NCBI GenBank assembly: GCA_934553255.1
Contig: CAKTEZ010000023.1
Span: forward strand, 1 to 22,755
From: an uncultured Oscillospiraceae bacterium
GTDB lineage: Bacteria > Bacillota > Clostridia > Oscillospirales > Oscillospiraceae
Direction: 5' to 3'
Length of the DNA stretch: 22,755 nucleotides
The position numbers and the translations under genes are program-made. Shown here piece by piece: positions 1 through 6,761 of the stretch. The notes beneath the pieces are model-generated. The model saw only the letters and a list, made by a program, of their open reading frames with translations, made no database searches and was not told where the DNA came from. How positions within the stretch are numbered: the first letter of the stretch is position 1; every line of letters starts with the position of its first letter.

Positions 1-70
1 GATCTCGATCCATTTTCCCGCGTTCCAGCATCTTGCATCACCCTTACCCATTCTACCATATCTATCAGAA

Positions 71-94
71 AAAGCCCTGCTCCAGCCGGACTTT
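71..94 (-). terminator. Probable Rho-independent terminator
   Basis: Read on the minus strand, AAAGTCC and GGGCTTT form a 7-bp stem (one G-U pair) around a 10-base loop, followed by a run of T. It lies downstream of the broken SLH gene and would end its transcript. Confidence 0.5.
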
Positions 95-106
95 TTCGAC
101 AGACTG

Positions 107-135
107 AAGCGGGGCGGCAAAATGCCGCCCCGCTT
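107..135 (-). terminator. GC-rich hairpin after the SLH remnant
   Basis: A perfect 13-bp inverted repeat, AAGCGGGGCGGCA with its complement, surrounds a 3-base loop, 20 bases past the SLH stop codon. On the minus strand the T-run after it is poor; on the plus strand TTTT follows. It may act in both directions or simply protect the 3' end. Confidence 0.5.
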
Positions 136-154
136 TTCAGCGAGAGGGAAGAAT

Positions 155-361
155 TTACTTGTTGTAGGCGCGGTAGAGGAAGGTCGCGATTTAGCTGCAC
201 ATGCAGTCTCTGTCAGGCACGAACAGCCCGTTGCCAACGCCCTCGGTCACACCATTGAGCGCCGCCCAGATAGCCGCATTCGCGAAGTAGCTGTCAGTCG
301 GGATGTCGCTGAACTCCGCCGCGCCGGACTCCTTCGCGTTTAGGGCGCGGGCGAAAGCCAT
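155..361 (-). pseudogene. SLH-domain protein, C-terminal remnant
   Basis: The minus-strand translation reads FSDIPTDSYFANAAIWAALN, then GVTEGVGNGLFVPDRDC, and after an in-frame TAA (191-193) IATFLYRAYNK and a final TAA. This is the usual end of an S-layer homology domain, which anchors surface proteins to cell-wall polymers. The stop sits where SLH proteins carry the conserved TRAQ motif, so the gene is broken by point changes rather than a shift. Upstream of about 361 the similarity ends and no start or signal peptide is visible, so most of the protein is lost. The SLH assignment is from recognised motif pattern; the extent of the original gene cannot be judged. Confidence 0.65.
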
Positions 362-570
362 TCTCGTTTTGTGTAGAAACCAGGCATCTCGCACGGCACA
401 GTAGCCAAAACGGCACATGAATTGTTCTCTTGGGCTAGTAGCTATGAGTAAAAATGGAAAACGCCTTTAGTACATATGACTTTTGTATTCCATGCAAGCC
501 TATACCGCAGTTTCAATAACATCTCCCCTGCCCCGTGGCATGCTGAAGGAAAACATGGGAGGATGGGCTT

Positions 571-1431
571 ATGGGGACCTTTGCAGATTATATCGGGACG
601 ATGGACATTCCGGAGAACCGGCGCGCGGAATACGCGCGGCAGATGCTCAGGCTGCTCCATGCGGGCGGCATGATGTCGGTGGACGAGGTAGGACTTTTCG
701 GTCACCGCATCCGCCTGCTCTATCCGCCGGAGTTGGATGAAGCCGACCGCGCGTGGGGCTGCTATAACTACTTCGAGGACGATTTCTGGGAGAGCTGGGG
801 TCTCAACGCCGACAAGGGCATGTTTTCCTCCAACAAGATCGGCGGCGGGGCGTTCTGCACCGCCGTCCTTTCGGGGTATGTGCTGACAGCGCTCTACAGC
901 CAGAGCTACGGCATCGTCACCGTAGATGGCTCCTATGTGCGTGAACATCCGTTCATCGGCTGGATCAGCGGCGTGCTCGGCACGCAGTACACCAACCAAC
1001 GGGCGACGCAGCTGTGGGAGATCGAAAGGCTGCTGCACAGGGATGGCTGCAGCGAGTACAACAGGGACCTGACCGACCTGATCCATGACATTCCCACTAT
1101 GTGCGCCGATCTGGAGCAGGTCGAGTCTTATATCGCTGCGCGGTTTTTCGCGGAATTCTATGCGGATATGTCCGCGGAGGCGGAAGATGTTGAAGTCTAT
1201 CGTAAGGAAGACGCCATCGGTGTCCGCAACTGCTTCATGCACCTGAAGAAGACGCTGTCGGCGCTGCACGAGCGCGGCGGAACACTGGAGGAGGCAAAGA
1301 AATACCTTCTCATGCCGATGGACGAGCGCAGTACCGTGATCGGCGAACAGGGCGGCAACACTCTGGCATTCTCCTACCGCTTCGTTATCGTTCAGGGAAT
1401 ATCATGCATAGTCAGCGGCGCACTCTCATAG
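571..1431 (+). CDS. Conserved-looking hypothetical protein, possibly C-terminally truncated
   Basis: A 286-aa soluble-looking protein with no signal peptide or clear membrane segment. The start ATG has a good Shine-Dalgarno (GGGAGG, 8-base spacing). The protein is rich in aromatic and acidic residues, for example CYNYFEDDFWESWGLN near residues 67-82. I do not recognise a domain or catalytic motif. The C-terminus (VIVQGISCIVSGALS) looks unlike the rest of the protein, and a TnpW-like gene begins only 35 bases later, so insertion of the recombinase module may have replaced the original end. That is inference. The long minus-strand reading frame over the same DNA is best treated as a shadow. Confidence 0.65.
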   Translation: MGTFADYIGTMDIPENRRAEYARQMLRLLHAGGMMSVDEVGLFGHRIRLLYPPELDEADRAWGCYNYFEDDFWESWGLNADKGMFSSNKIGGGAFCTAVLSGYVLTALYSQSYGIVTVDGSYVREHPFIGWISGVLGTQYTNQRATQLWEIERLLHRDGCSEYNRDLTDLIHDIPTMCADLEQVESYIAARFFAEFYADMSAEAEDVEVYRKEDAIGVRNCFMHLKKTLSALHERGGTLEEAKKYLLMPMDERSTVIGEQGGNTLAFSYRFVIVQGISCIVSGALS

Positions 1432-1465
1432 ACTTGATCACCAAAAGACTATGGGAGGTATCCAA

Positions 1466-1585
1466 ATGAATCCGAACCTGACAAGCCATTCCGAAGCCAC
1501 TTCCCGCTATCATATCGACCGCAGCTTTTCCGGTGAGCGCACCGCGCAGGATGTAGTCGCGGCGCTGGTCAAGGCGCACGGCTGA
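1466..1585 (+). CDS. TnpW-like small transposon-encoded protein
   Basis: A 39-aa protein containing SRYHIDRSFSGERTAQDVVA and ending LVKAHG. It has a good ribosome site (GGGAGG, 7-base spacing), and its stop codon lies one base before the recombinase ATG, so the two are almost certainly cotranslated. Small proteins of this form, with a short basic or polar start and a helix reading roughly TAQDVVAALVK, precede large serine recombinases in Tn4451-like elements and are annotated TnpW. Their biochemical role is not established. The match is by pattern and position only. Confidence 0.65.
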   Translation: MNPNLTSHSEATSRYHIDRSFSGERTAQDVVAALVKAHG

Positions 1586-1586
1586 G

Positions 1587-3155
1587 ATGGCGGCGCAAAA
1601 GAGAAACACCTACACGGTCGCCGCCTACTCCCGCCTGTCGCGTGAGGACGGCGACCGCATGGAGAGCGACAGCATCATCAACCAGCAGCACGTCATTGAG
1701 GACTACTGCGCCTCACGCGACGAGCTGCACATTGCGGAGCATTACGCAGATGACGGTTATACCGGCACAAACTTCGACCGTCCAGCCTTTCAGCAAATGC
1801 TTGCCGACCTCAAGGCAGGAAAAGTCGATTGCGTTATCGTCAAGGACCTCTCCCGCTTCGGCCGCGACTACATCGATATGGGGTACTACCTCGAGCGTGT
1901 GTTCCCCGCGCTCGGTGTGCGGTTCATTGCCGTCAACGACGCTGTGGACAGTGAGAAAGGTCCCTATGATATGCTCCTCCCCCTCAAGAATGTCTTCAAC
2001 GCACAGTATGCCAAGGACATTTCCGGCAAGGTCCGCAGCGCGTTTGCCGTCAAGCAGAAGCGCGGCGAGTTCGTCGGCGCATTCGCGTCCTACGGGTATC
2101 TCAAGGACCCCGAGAACCACAACCATCTCATCATCGACCCCGCCGCTGCGCCGGTCGTCCACCGCATCTTCGAGCTCACCGCGCAGGGGATCGGTCAGGT
2201 CAAGGTGGCGCAAATGCTCAACGACGAGGAGCTGCCCTGCCCCAGCGAGTACAAGCGGCTCATGGGTGAAAAATACAGCAACTCCAAGCGGCTCAGCAAG
2301 ACCTGCTATTGGACATACTCGACGATCCATAAAATCGTCCGCAATGAAATGTACATTGGCAACATGGTGCAGCGGCGTGCTGTGCGCGCGTCAATGCACG
2401 GAAAGGCCAAGGCCGCCGACAAAAGCGAATGGATCGTAGTCGAAAGCACGCATGAGGCCATCATCTCCCGCGAGTTGTGGGATGCGGTGCAGGCGCAAAT
2501 CAGCCGGAATACCCGCACAATGGACTTTGAGAGCAATGTCGGTCTGCTGGCAGGGTTTATCCGCTGCGGTGACTGCGGACGGGCCATGGTTAAGACCGTG
2601 TGGAGCGGATGTACTCACTATTCCTGTGGGTCGTACCGCCGTTATGGCTTTACTGCCTGCACAAAGCACTACATTCCCCAAAAGGATATTGAGGACATCC
2701 TGCTGAATGACCTAAATCGTATCATCGCACAGGTGGACGACCTCAAGCGGCTGGCAGAGGAAAACCGTCCGGTGTCTGACCCGCACATCCAGCGTGAGAA
2801 CGAGGAAAAGCGCCTGACCGCGGCATTGGAACGCATCCGGCGTCTTAAACAAAGCTCCTATGAGGACTATCAGGACAAGCTCCTCACTCGCGACGAATTC
2901 CTCCGTTACAAGGCGGACTATGACCGTCAGGAGGAGACGCTTGCCGCACAGCTTAAACAGGCGCGCAGCGCAGCCAAAGACAATGAAGCAGCAAATCCCT
3001 GGCTGGAAAAGCTCGTAAAGCTCGGACACTTGACGGAGCTTGACCGCACAACGCTGGCGCAGACAGTCAAGGAAATTCGTGTATTCGAGGACAAGCACCT
3101 TGAGATCGTATATCTCTTTTCGGACGAGCTTCGCGGAGTGCTGGAGGTGCATTAG
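1587..3155 (+). CDS. Large serine recombinase, TnpX-like
   Basis: A 522-aa site-specific recombinase that would excise and integrate a Tn4451-type element through a serine-DNA intermediate. The N-terminal resolvase domain (about 8-155) starts with YSRLS, where Ser15 is the expected nucleophile, and contains VKDLSRFGRDYIDMGYYLE. The recombinase domain covers about 165-300 (SYGYLKDP, then TIHKIVRNEMYIGNMVQ). A zinc ribbon follows at about 327-365 (CGDCGRAM with a second Cys pair), then a charged coiled coil at about 395-470. Length and domain order fit intact members of the family, so it may be active. Its stop is followed by a decayed small ORF; no resistance cargo or clear element ends are visible. 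Confidence 0.93.
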   Translation: MAAQKRNTYTVAAYSRLSREDGDRMESDSIINQQHVIEDYCASRDELHIAEHYADDGYTGTNFDRPAFQQMLADLKAGKVDCVIVKDLSRFGRDYIDMGYYLERVFPALGVRFIAVNDAVDSEKGPYDMLLPLKNVFNAQYAKDISGKVRSAFAVKQKRGEFVGAFASYGYLKDPENHNHLIIDPAAAPVVHRIFELTAQGIGQVKVAQMLNDEELPCPSEYKRLMGEKYSNSKRLSKTCYWTYSTIHKIVRNEMYIGNMVQRRAVRASMHGKAKAADKSEWIVVESTHEAIISRELWDAVQAQISRNTRTMDFESNVGLLAGFIRCGDCGRAMVKTVWSGCTHYSCGSYRRYGFTACTKHYIPQKDIEDILLNDLNRIIAQVDDLKRLAEENRPVSDPHIQRENEEKRLTAALERIRRLKQSSYEDYQDKLLTRDEFLRYKADYDRQEETLAAQLKQARSAAKDNEAANPWLEKLVKLGHLTELDRTTLAQTVKEIRVFEDKHLEIVYLFSDELRGVLEVH

Positions 3156-3165
3156 GAGAAACCGG

Positions 3166-3283
3166 ATGTTGAGGAAGCGGGTTCATTGTTTCGTGCAATA
3201 CCGGCAGCACCTTGCGCAGGCTGGACGACATCACCGACAAGCAGTTCGAGAAACTGTTCCCAGGCCTCGACACAGACGAATAA
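3166..3283 (+). pseudogene. Frameshifted small ORF after the recombinase
   Basis: An ATG at 3166, just downstream of AGGAG, opens with MLRK. A one-base shift within the following GCGGG run joins it to a second frame reading GFIVSCNTGSTLRRLDDITD, then KQFEKLFPGLDTDE, and a TAA at 3281-3283. The second part looks like real protein, with balanced acidic and basic residues. The first frame continued instead gives an arginine- and histidine-rich chain typical of a wrong frame. The likely original was a protein of about 38 aa. I do not recognise the family. Confidence 0.4.
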
Positions 3284-3295
3284 AGGCCGTGCATC

Positions 3296-3325
3296 AGCGG
3301 GAGCGTTTCAAAAGCCGCTCCCGCT
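3296..3325. repeat. 10-bp inverted repeat
   Basis: AGCGGGAGCG pairs with CGCTCCCGCT across a 10-base loop. No T-run follows on either strand, so it is at best a weak terminator for the recombinase transcript. Confidence 0.4.
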
Positions 3326-3334
3326 AAACAAAAA

Positions 3335-3348
3335 TGCGTATACCCGCA
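3335..3348. promoter_or_regulatory. Upstream palindromic site (probable operator)
   Basis: TGCGTATACCCGCA is an imperfect dyad, set between A-runs, 18 bases upstream of the -35 box of the ATPase promoter. A nearly identical site recurs downstream of the -10 box. Paired copies around a promoter are a typical operator arrangement. Confidence 0.5.
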
Positions 3349-3366
3349 AAAATGTTCAATAAGCAG

Positions 3367-3395
3367 TTGTAAAATCGTCCGGCATCGGGTATAAT
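3367..3395 (+). promoter_or_regulatory. Sigma-A type promoter of the AAA ATPase gene
   Basis: TTGTAA (3367-3372) and TATAAT (3390-3395) are separated by exactly 17 bases. Transcription would begin near 3402, placing the second palindrome inside or just after the start site. Confidence 0.7.
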
Positions 3396-3410
3396 GCTGC
3401 TGAACAAAAA

Positions 3411-3424
3411 TGCGTGTACCCGCA
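3411..3424. promoter_or_regulatory. Downstream palindromic site (probable operator)
   Basis: TGCGTGTACCCGCA differs by one base from the site at 3335-3348 and shares its flanks (AACAAAAA before, AAAA after). The two copies are 76 bp apart and bracket the promoter. A protein bound here would block transcription start or early elongation. Confidence 0.5.
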
Positions 3425-3452
3425 AAAAAATACACTAGGAGGGCAAGAGCGC

Positions 3453-4706
3453 ATGGTCGTGAAAAGAGACATCTACCTGAACAAGCTCATCAGCAAGAGG
3501 CACAACGGTTTGATCAAGGTCATCACGGGTGTTCGTCGATGCGGGAAATCCTATCTGCTGTTCCATCTTTTCAAGGAATATCTTCTTTCCAAAGATGTGG
3601 ACAAAGGGCACATTATAGAAATTGCCTTTGATGCTTTTGAAAATAAGCAGTTTCAAGACCCCTATGTGCTGATGCCCTATCTGAAAGAGCAGATCGCAGA
3701 TGATGGTATGTACTATGTTCTGCTCGATGAAGTGCAGCTTCTGGGCGAATTTGAAGCCGTTCTCAACAGCCTTATCCGCATGGAAAATGTGGATGTGTAT
3801 GTGACCGGCAGCAACGCCAGATTCCTGTCTAAGGATGTTATCACGGAGTTCCGTGGCCGCGGCGATGAGATTCATATGTTCCCGCTCAGCTTTTCGGAGT
3901 TCATGTCGGTCTACCCCGGCACGAAGCAGGACGGTTGGAATGAATATATGCTTTACGGCGGGCTTCCGCTTATCCTGCGCTTTGAAGAGCCGGAAGAAAA
4001 GATTGCTTTTCTAAAGTCACTCTTTGAAGAGACCTACATTTCAGATATCGTGGGCAGGCACAAGATTCGGAACCGTGCCGAGTTGGAAGAGCTTCTGAAC
4101 ATTCTTTCCTCTGCCATCGGCTCCCTCACCAATCCAACCAAGCTGTCAGCCACATTCAAAAGCGTCAAGCAAAAGACGATCAGCAAGGTAACCATTACCA
4201 GATATATCGGATATCTTCGTGATGCATTCCTGATTGACAGCGCAATGCGTTATGATATCAAAGGGAAAAAGTATATCAACACTCCGGTTAAGTATTATTT
4301 TACCGACATGGGGCTTCGTAACGCACGGCTGAACTTCCGTCAGTTGGAGGAAACGCACACGATGGAGAATATCATTTTCAATGAGTTGAAAATCAGGGGC
4401 TTCAATGTGGATATCGGTGTTGTGGTAGTCAACGGCAGCGGTAAGGACGGAAGCAGCGTCCGCAGGCAGTATGAAATAGATTTCGTATGCAACAAAGGCT
4501 CCAAGCGTTACTATATTCAGTCGGCTTATGCGATCCCGGATCAAGCAAAAATGGAACAGGAACAGCGCTCCCTGATGCTGACCGGCGACACTTTCAAGAA
4601 AATCATAATTACCAAAGACACAGCGGCGCCGTACTATAACGACAGCGGTGTGTTGATCATGAGTGTTTTTGATTTCCTGCTGAATCCCGATAGCTTGGAA
4701 CAATAG
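3453..4706 (+). CDS. AAA ATPase, AAA_14/DUF4143 type
   Basis: A 417-aa P-loop ATPase. Walker A is in TGVRRCGKSYLL (about residues 22-33) and Walker B in YVLLDEVQ (about 87-94). A sensor-like VTGSNA follows, then the family's FPLSFSEF stretch and a C-terminal DUF4143-type half with YFTDMGLRNA and YEIDFVCNKG. The YEIDFV stretch resembles the nuclease-like fold reported at the end of these proteins. An ATG 39 bases upstream is possible, but the start at 3453 has AGGAGGG at a good distance, and the longer form would begin inside the operator. Cellular role is uncertain for the whole family; such genes are common as single accessory genes with their own regulation. A terminator follows directly, so it is monocistronic. 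Confidence 0.88.
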   Translation: MVVKRDIYLNKLISKRHNGLIKVITGVRRCGKSYLLFHLFKEYLLSKDVDKGHIIEIAFDAFENKQFQDPYVLMPYLKEQIADDGMYYVLLDEVQLLGEFEAVLNSLIRMENVDVYVTGSNARFLSKDVITEFRGRGDEIHMFPLSFSEFMSVYPGTKQDGWNEYMLYGGLPLILRFEEPEEKIAFLKSLFEETYISDIVGRHKIRNRAELEELLNILSSAIGSLTNPTKLSATFKSVKQKTISKVTITRYIGYLRDAFLIDSAMRYDIKGKKYINTPVKYYFTDMGLRNARLNFRQLEETHTMENIIFNELKIRGFNVDIGVVVVNGSGKDGSSVRRQYEIDFVCNKGSKRYYIQSAYAIPDQAKMEQEQRSLMLTGDTFKKIIITKDTAAPYYNDSGVLIMSVFDFLLNPDSLEQ

Positions 4707-4731
4707 CAAGGAAGAGATTTAATCCTTGCCA

Positions 4732-4761
4732 AACCACGCGTCTAACGCGTGGTTTTCTCTA
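4732..4761 (+). terminator. Rho-independent terminator of the ATPase gene
   Basis: A 10-bp perfect stem (AACCACGCGT and its complement) with a 3-base loop is followed by TTTTCTCT, 25 bases after the stop codon. Confidence 0.85.
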
Positions 4762-4934
4762 TATAAAATAAGCAAAACAAGCACCCGCACGGGACTTCTA
4801 TTCCTGCGGCATTATCACTGCTCACTCCGTGTATGCTGATGGGCCTGCCGTCTTTCTGTATAATAGCTTCCTGTGTGGGAGTATACAGCGCGCCGTCAGT
4901 ACCAGCTCTGGAACAAATAGGAACAATCACGGAG

Positions 4935-4962
4935 TTGCAATGGAATATAATCATGTTATAAT
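4935..4962 (+). promoter_or_regulatory. Possible promoter
   Basis: TTGCAA (4935-4940) and TATAAT (4957-4962) are 16 bases apart. A hairpin terminator lies about 50 bases downstream with no convincing gene between them. Confidence 0.45.
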
Positions 4963-4968
4963 AGTACC

Positions 4969-5042
4969 GTCTTATTTTATGGAAATTGATAATGTCTATA
5001 TGCACTTTTCGAGAGCAGGCTCAAAGCCTGCTTTTTCATTTT
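4969..5042 (+). ncRNA. Candidate short transcript ending in a terminator
   Basis: Between the promoter-like boxes at 4935-4962 and the hairpin at 5014-5032 a transcript of about 70 nt would be made. The hairpin has an 8-bp stem (AGCAGGCT with its complement), a 3-base loop and a TTTTCATTTTC tail. The piece could be a small RNA, or the leftover 5' and 3' ends of a gene deleted between them. The rest of 4762-5152 holds no gene I can support; a minus-strand reading frame covers 4742-5005 but matches nothing I recognise. Confidence 0.3.
5014..5042 (+). terminator. Rho-independent terminator
   Basis: AGCAGGCT, loop CAA, AGCCTGCT, then TTTTCATTTTC. No gene ends just upstream, which is why it is linked to the candidate short transcript. 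Confidence 0.7.
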
Positions 5043-5164
5043 CTATACCAATCTCTACATCGTTGACAAGGGCGTAGTAGAAAAACTGCAAAATACCCAA
5101 CTTGGATAATTAGCGGCATTTATTATAAGTATCCTCATGTAAATCATCAAGGATGAATATCATT

Positions 5165-5905
5165 ATGGCAAAAAAGAGCGAAGTTTATCGCGAAAAAATG
5201 TCTACCAAATCCGGCAAAATCATTATGGTCATCTCTCGCCGCGGTCAAATCTACTCAGCAACGCCGCTAAGTGAAACAGGGGTAGCTTTGCCGTATGCCA
5301 ACTACCAGTCCAGATTGAACATGGGTAACGACGAAACAGAGGCGGATGTTATAAAACGAACAATTGCGCGTTCGATTGAAAAATACGAGCTATCCAACAA
5401 GGCACAAACTCGGCAGCACACTGACTACACAGCCGCCTTTAATACTCTGAGTTCCGAAGAATGTGACAGACTGTGTCCTCCTCAATGGCGTGCAGCATCC
5501 ACCCGAAAGGCCGCACTGGTCTTTTACATCCAGAATATTATTCCTCTTATCCAACAGTTTCTCAGCTACCATCAATCAGAAAATAGGGTCGAGTATATCA
5601 GCGAGCTAAAAAACTTTTTAGGAAAAACAGTCTGTCTGGCATTTACAGACCCAACCGGACGGGACTACCTGTGGCGGCGTCTTAGACTTGATCGACACGG
5701 ACTACCCGAATCCGTGCACAAGGCTCAATATAAGCGGATGTCCCGTGTCAAAGGGCCTGATTACGATGAACTCCGTTTTCCTGCACCGAACGATGGCAGG
5801 GATATGCTAATCACACTCCGATTGGCAACAAAGGGTCTTAACATTGGTGACGCAATCGAAGTAATTGCTGACGAAGGCTGCTTTTTAGATGTCATCAACA
5901 ACTAA
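5165..5905 (+). CDS. Hypothetical protein of unknown function
   Basis: A 246-aa protein, rich in charged residues and without signal peptide or membrane segments. I do not recognise a family. Visible parts are a basic start (MAKKSEVYREKMS), a region of likely short beta strands (KIIMVISRRGQIYSATPL), a helical middle (KAALVFYIQNIIPLIQQFLS), and a conserved-looking WRRLRLDRHGLP stretch near residue 175. AAGG lies about 12 bases before the ATG at 5165; another in-frame ATG at 5153 directly abuts that motif and is less likely. TTGGAT and TATAAG with a 16-base gap (5102-5129) could serve as promoter. The DNA is more AT-rich than the V-ATPase and cas genes, which suits acquired DNA. Confidence 0.6.
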   Translation: MAKKSEVYREKMSTKSGKIIMVISRRGQIYSATPLSETGVALPYANYQSRLNMGNDETEADVIKRTIARSIEKYELSNKAQTRQHTDYTAAFNTLSSEECDRLCPPQWRAASTRKAALVFYIQNIIPLIQQFLSYHQSENRVEYISELKNFLGKTVCLAFTDPTGRDYLWRRLRLDRHGLPESVHKAQYKRMSRVKGPDYDELRFPAPNDGRDMLITLRLATKGLNIGDAIEVIADEGCFLDVINN

Positions 5906-5956
5906 GCTTTTTCAATCACTAAGCATATCCATTCAATTCCATTCCATAACCAACGA

Positions 5957-5986
5957 GTCCTATCCAGGGCATTCCCCGGATAGGAC
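5957..5986. repeat. Strong hairpin downstream of the hypothetical gene
   Basis: GTCCTATCC pairs with GGATAGGAC, and after one mismatch GGG pairs with CCC around a short loop. It lies 50 bases past the stop codon. No T-run follows, so it is not a classic terminator. Apart from this and the palindrome array further on, 5906-6327 holds no gene I can support. Confidence 0.5.
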
Positions 5987-6109
5987 CCATATCCGTGCAT
6001 CTTCAAATCATTGGCCAATCGTGTAGGCACGGCCATCAACATTGTCGTCAAAAAGAAGGTCTATCTTCGAAATCATTACACCATTGCAAATGGCTCAGAT
6101 AGGCAAGAT

Positions 6110-6315
6110 TTACGAGTAAGTTTTTCAAGAATACGGATTCTACTTGTTCGCACCGATTTGCCAAATTACGACTAAAAACTTTTCTTGCAGGCTGTCATAA
6201 TTGCAAGTAATTATCACTTTTCGCTCACTTCAGAGTTGCGAGCAAAACTGCTTGATTCATATTTTCAAAACTACAAGTAAATCTAATTTGCATGCTTTGT
6301 CATAATTACGAGTAT
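6110..6315. repeat. Array of 10-bp palindromic cores at a 35-bp period
   Basis: Cores read TTACGAGTAA (6110), TTACGACTAA (6166), TTGCAAGTAA (6201), TTGCGAGCAA (6236), CTACAAGTAA (6271) and TTACGAGTAT (6306). The last five begin exactly 35 bases apart. TTAC-GA-GTAA and TTGC-GA-GCAA are both dyads with matching changes in the two arms, which points to selection for symmetry, as in protein binding sites. The DNA between cores is largely unrelated, except that GTCATAA precedes two of them. The last core overlaps a TATAAT box at 6313-6318. This looks like a tandem operator, not a CRISPR array. Confidence 0.6.
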
Positions 6316-6318
6316 AAT
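6313..6318 (+). promoter_or_regulatory. -10 box overlapping the last palindromic core
   Basis: TATAAT overlaps the last array core by three bases and lies 9 bases before an ATG at 6328. The best -35 match (TTGCAT, 6288-6293) has a long 19-base gap, so the promoter may be weak or need an activator. Confidence 0.35.
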
Positions 6319-6327
6319 TGTCTGGTT

Positions 6328-6480
6328 ATGCGGCTAAAACGCTTGTCCATCAAGGGTTTTGTAACCGTCCGATACCTTTCGAGCACGCGAAAAAAAGTAA
6401 AAAGGCTAATCGCACCTGAGGTGCAGAAAATAGCGGCTTTCAAACACATCGACTCGCAAAAAAGCGATGTGTCAAGCTAA
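6328..6480 (+). pseudogene. Short ORF behind the palindrome array, probably a gene stub
   Basis: A 50-codon frame beginning MRLKRLSIKGF. It is strongly basic and has no ribosome binding site, and its last third runs through a hairpin (ACACATCG with CGATGTGT, 6444-6472). It is probably what follows after the gene once driven by the array was lost. The first residues MRLKR could be the start of an ATPase of the kind found at 3453, but five residues prove nothing. Confidence 0.2.
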
Positions 6481-6497
6481 CGATGCCGCGGCGATTT

Positions 6498-6761
6498 TCA
6501 CTGCCGCATTCTGATGTCACCCCATGCCGCGTCAAACGAGATACTGCACACCTTCTGGTCGCGCTCGACGCAGTAGATGGGCAGCTGGCGCGTGGCGGCC
6601 GACGCGCGCACGGCGGCGGGTGCGTTGACCGCGCCGAAAATGGCGAGCGCTGCAAGCAGCGCCGCGCCGACGGTCAGCGTCCTGCGCCGCAGGACCAGAA
6701 AGCGCGGTTCTACCACCTCGCGTTTCCCGCGCTTTTTCCTCCAGCCAAAATGCAAAAACAT
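6498..6761 (-). pseudogene. Polysaccharide deacetylase (PdaB-like), truncated after the N-terminus
   Basis: The minus strand encodes MFLHFGWRKKRGKREVVEPR, a hydrophobic membrane anchor (LTVGAALLAALAIFGAV), then LPIYCVERDQKVCSISFDAAWGD. The SISFDAAWG motif is the first conserved metal-site motif of polysaccharide deacetylases of the sporulation PdaB type. After it the frame runs into IRMRQ and stops; the rest of the catalytic domain is missing and none of it lies further left. The chosen start has GGAGG 8 bases upstream; ATGs two codons and 33 codons further upstream are possible. The product would lack the catalytic domain and must be inactive. The break marks the border with the accessory DNA to the left. 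Confidence 0.7.

Noticed and set aside
442..1269. Minus-strand frame of 275 codons opposite the first hypothetical gene
   Set aside because: The plus-strand frame has a good ribosome site and a more natural composition. The minus frame has no ribosome site and is arginine- and histidine-rich.
4742..5005. Minus-strand frame of 87 codons after the ATPase terminator
   Set aside because: It starts and ends inside regulatory hairpin or promoter sequence and matches no family I know. It has no ribosome site that I can support.
6110..6315. The 35-bp periodic cores as a degenerate CRISPR array
   Set aside because: The repeated part is only 10 bases and palindromic, the copies vary, and one core overlaps a promoter -10 box. 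CRISPR repeats are longer and nearly identical. An operator array fits better.
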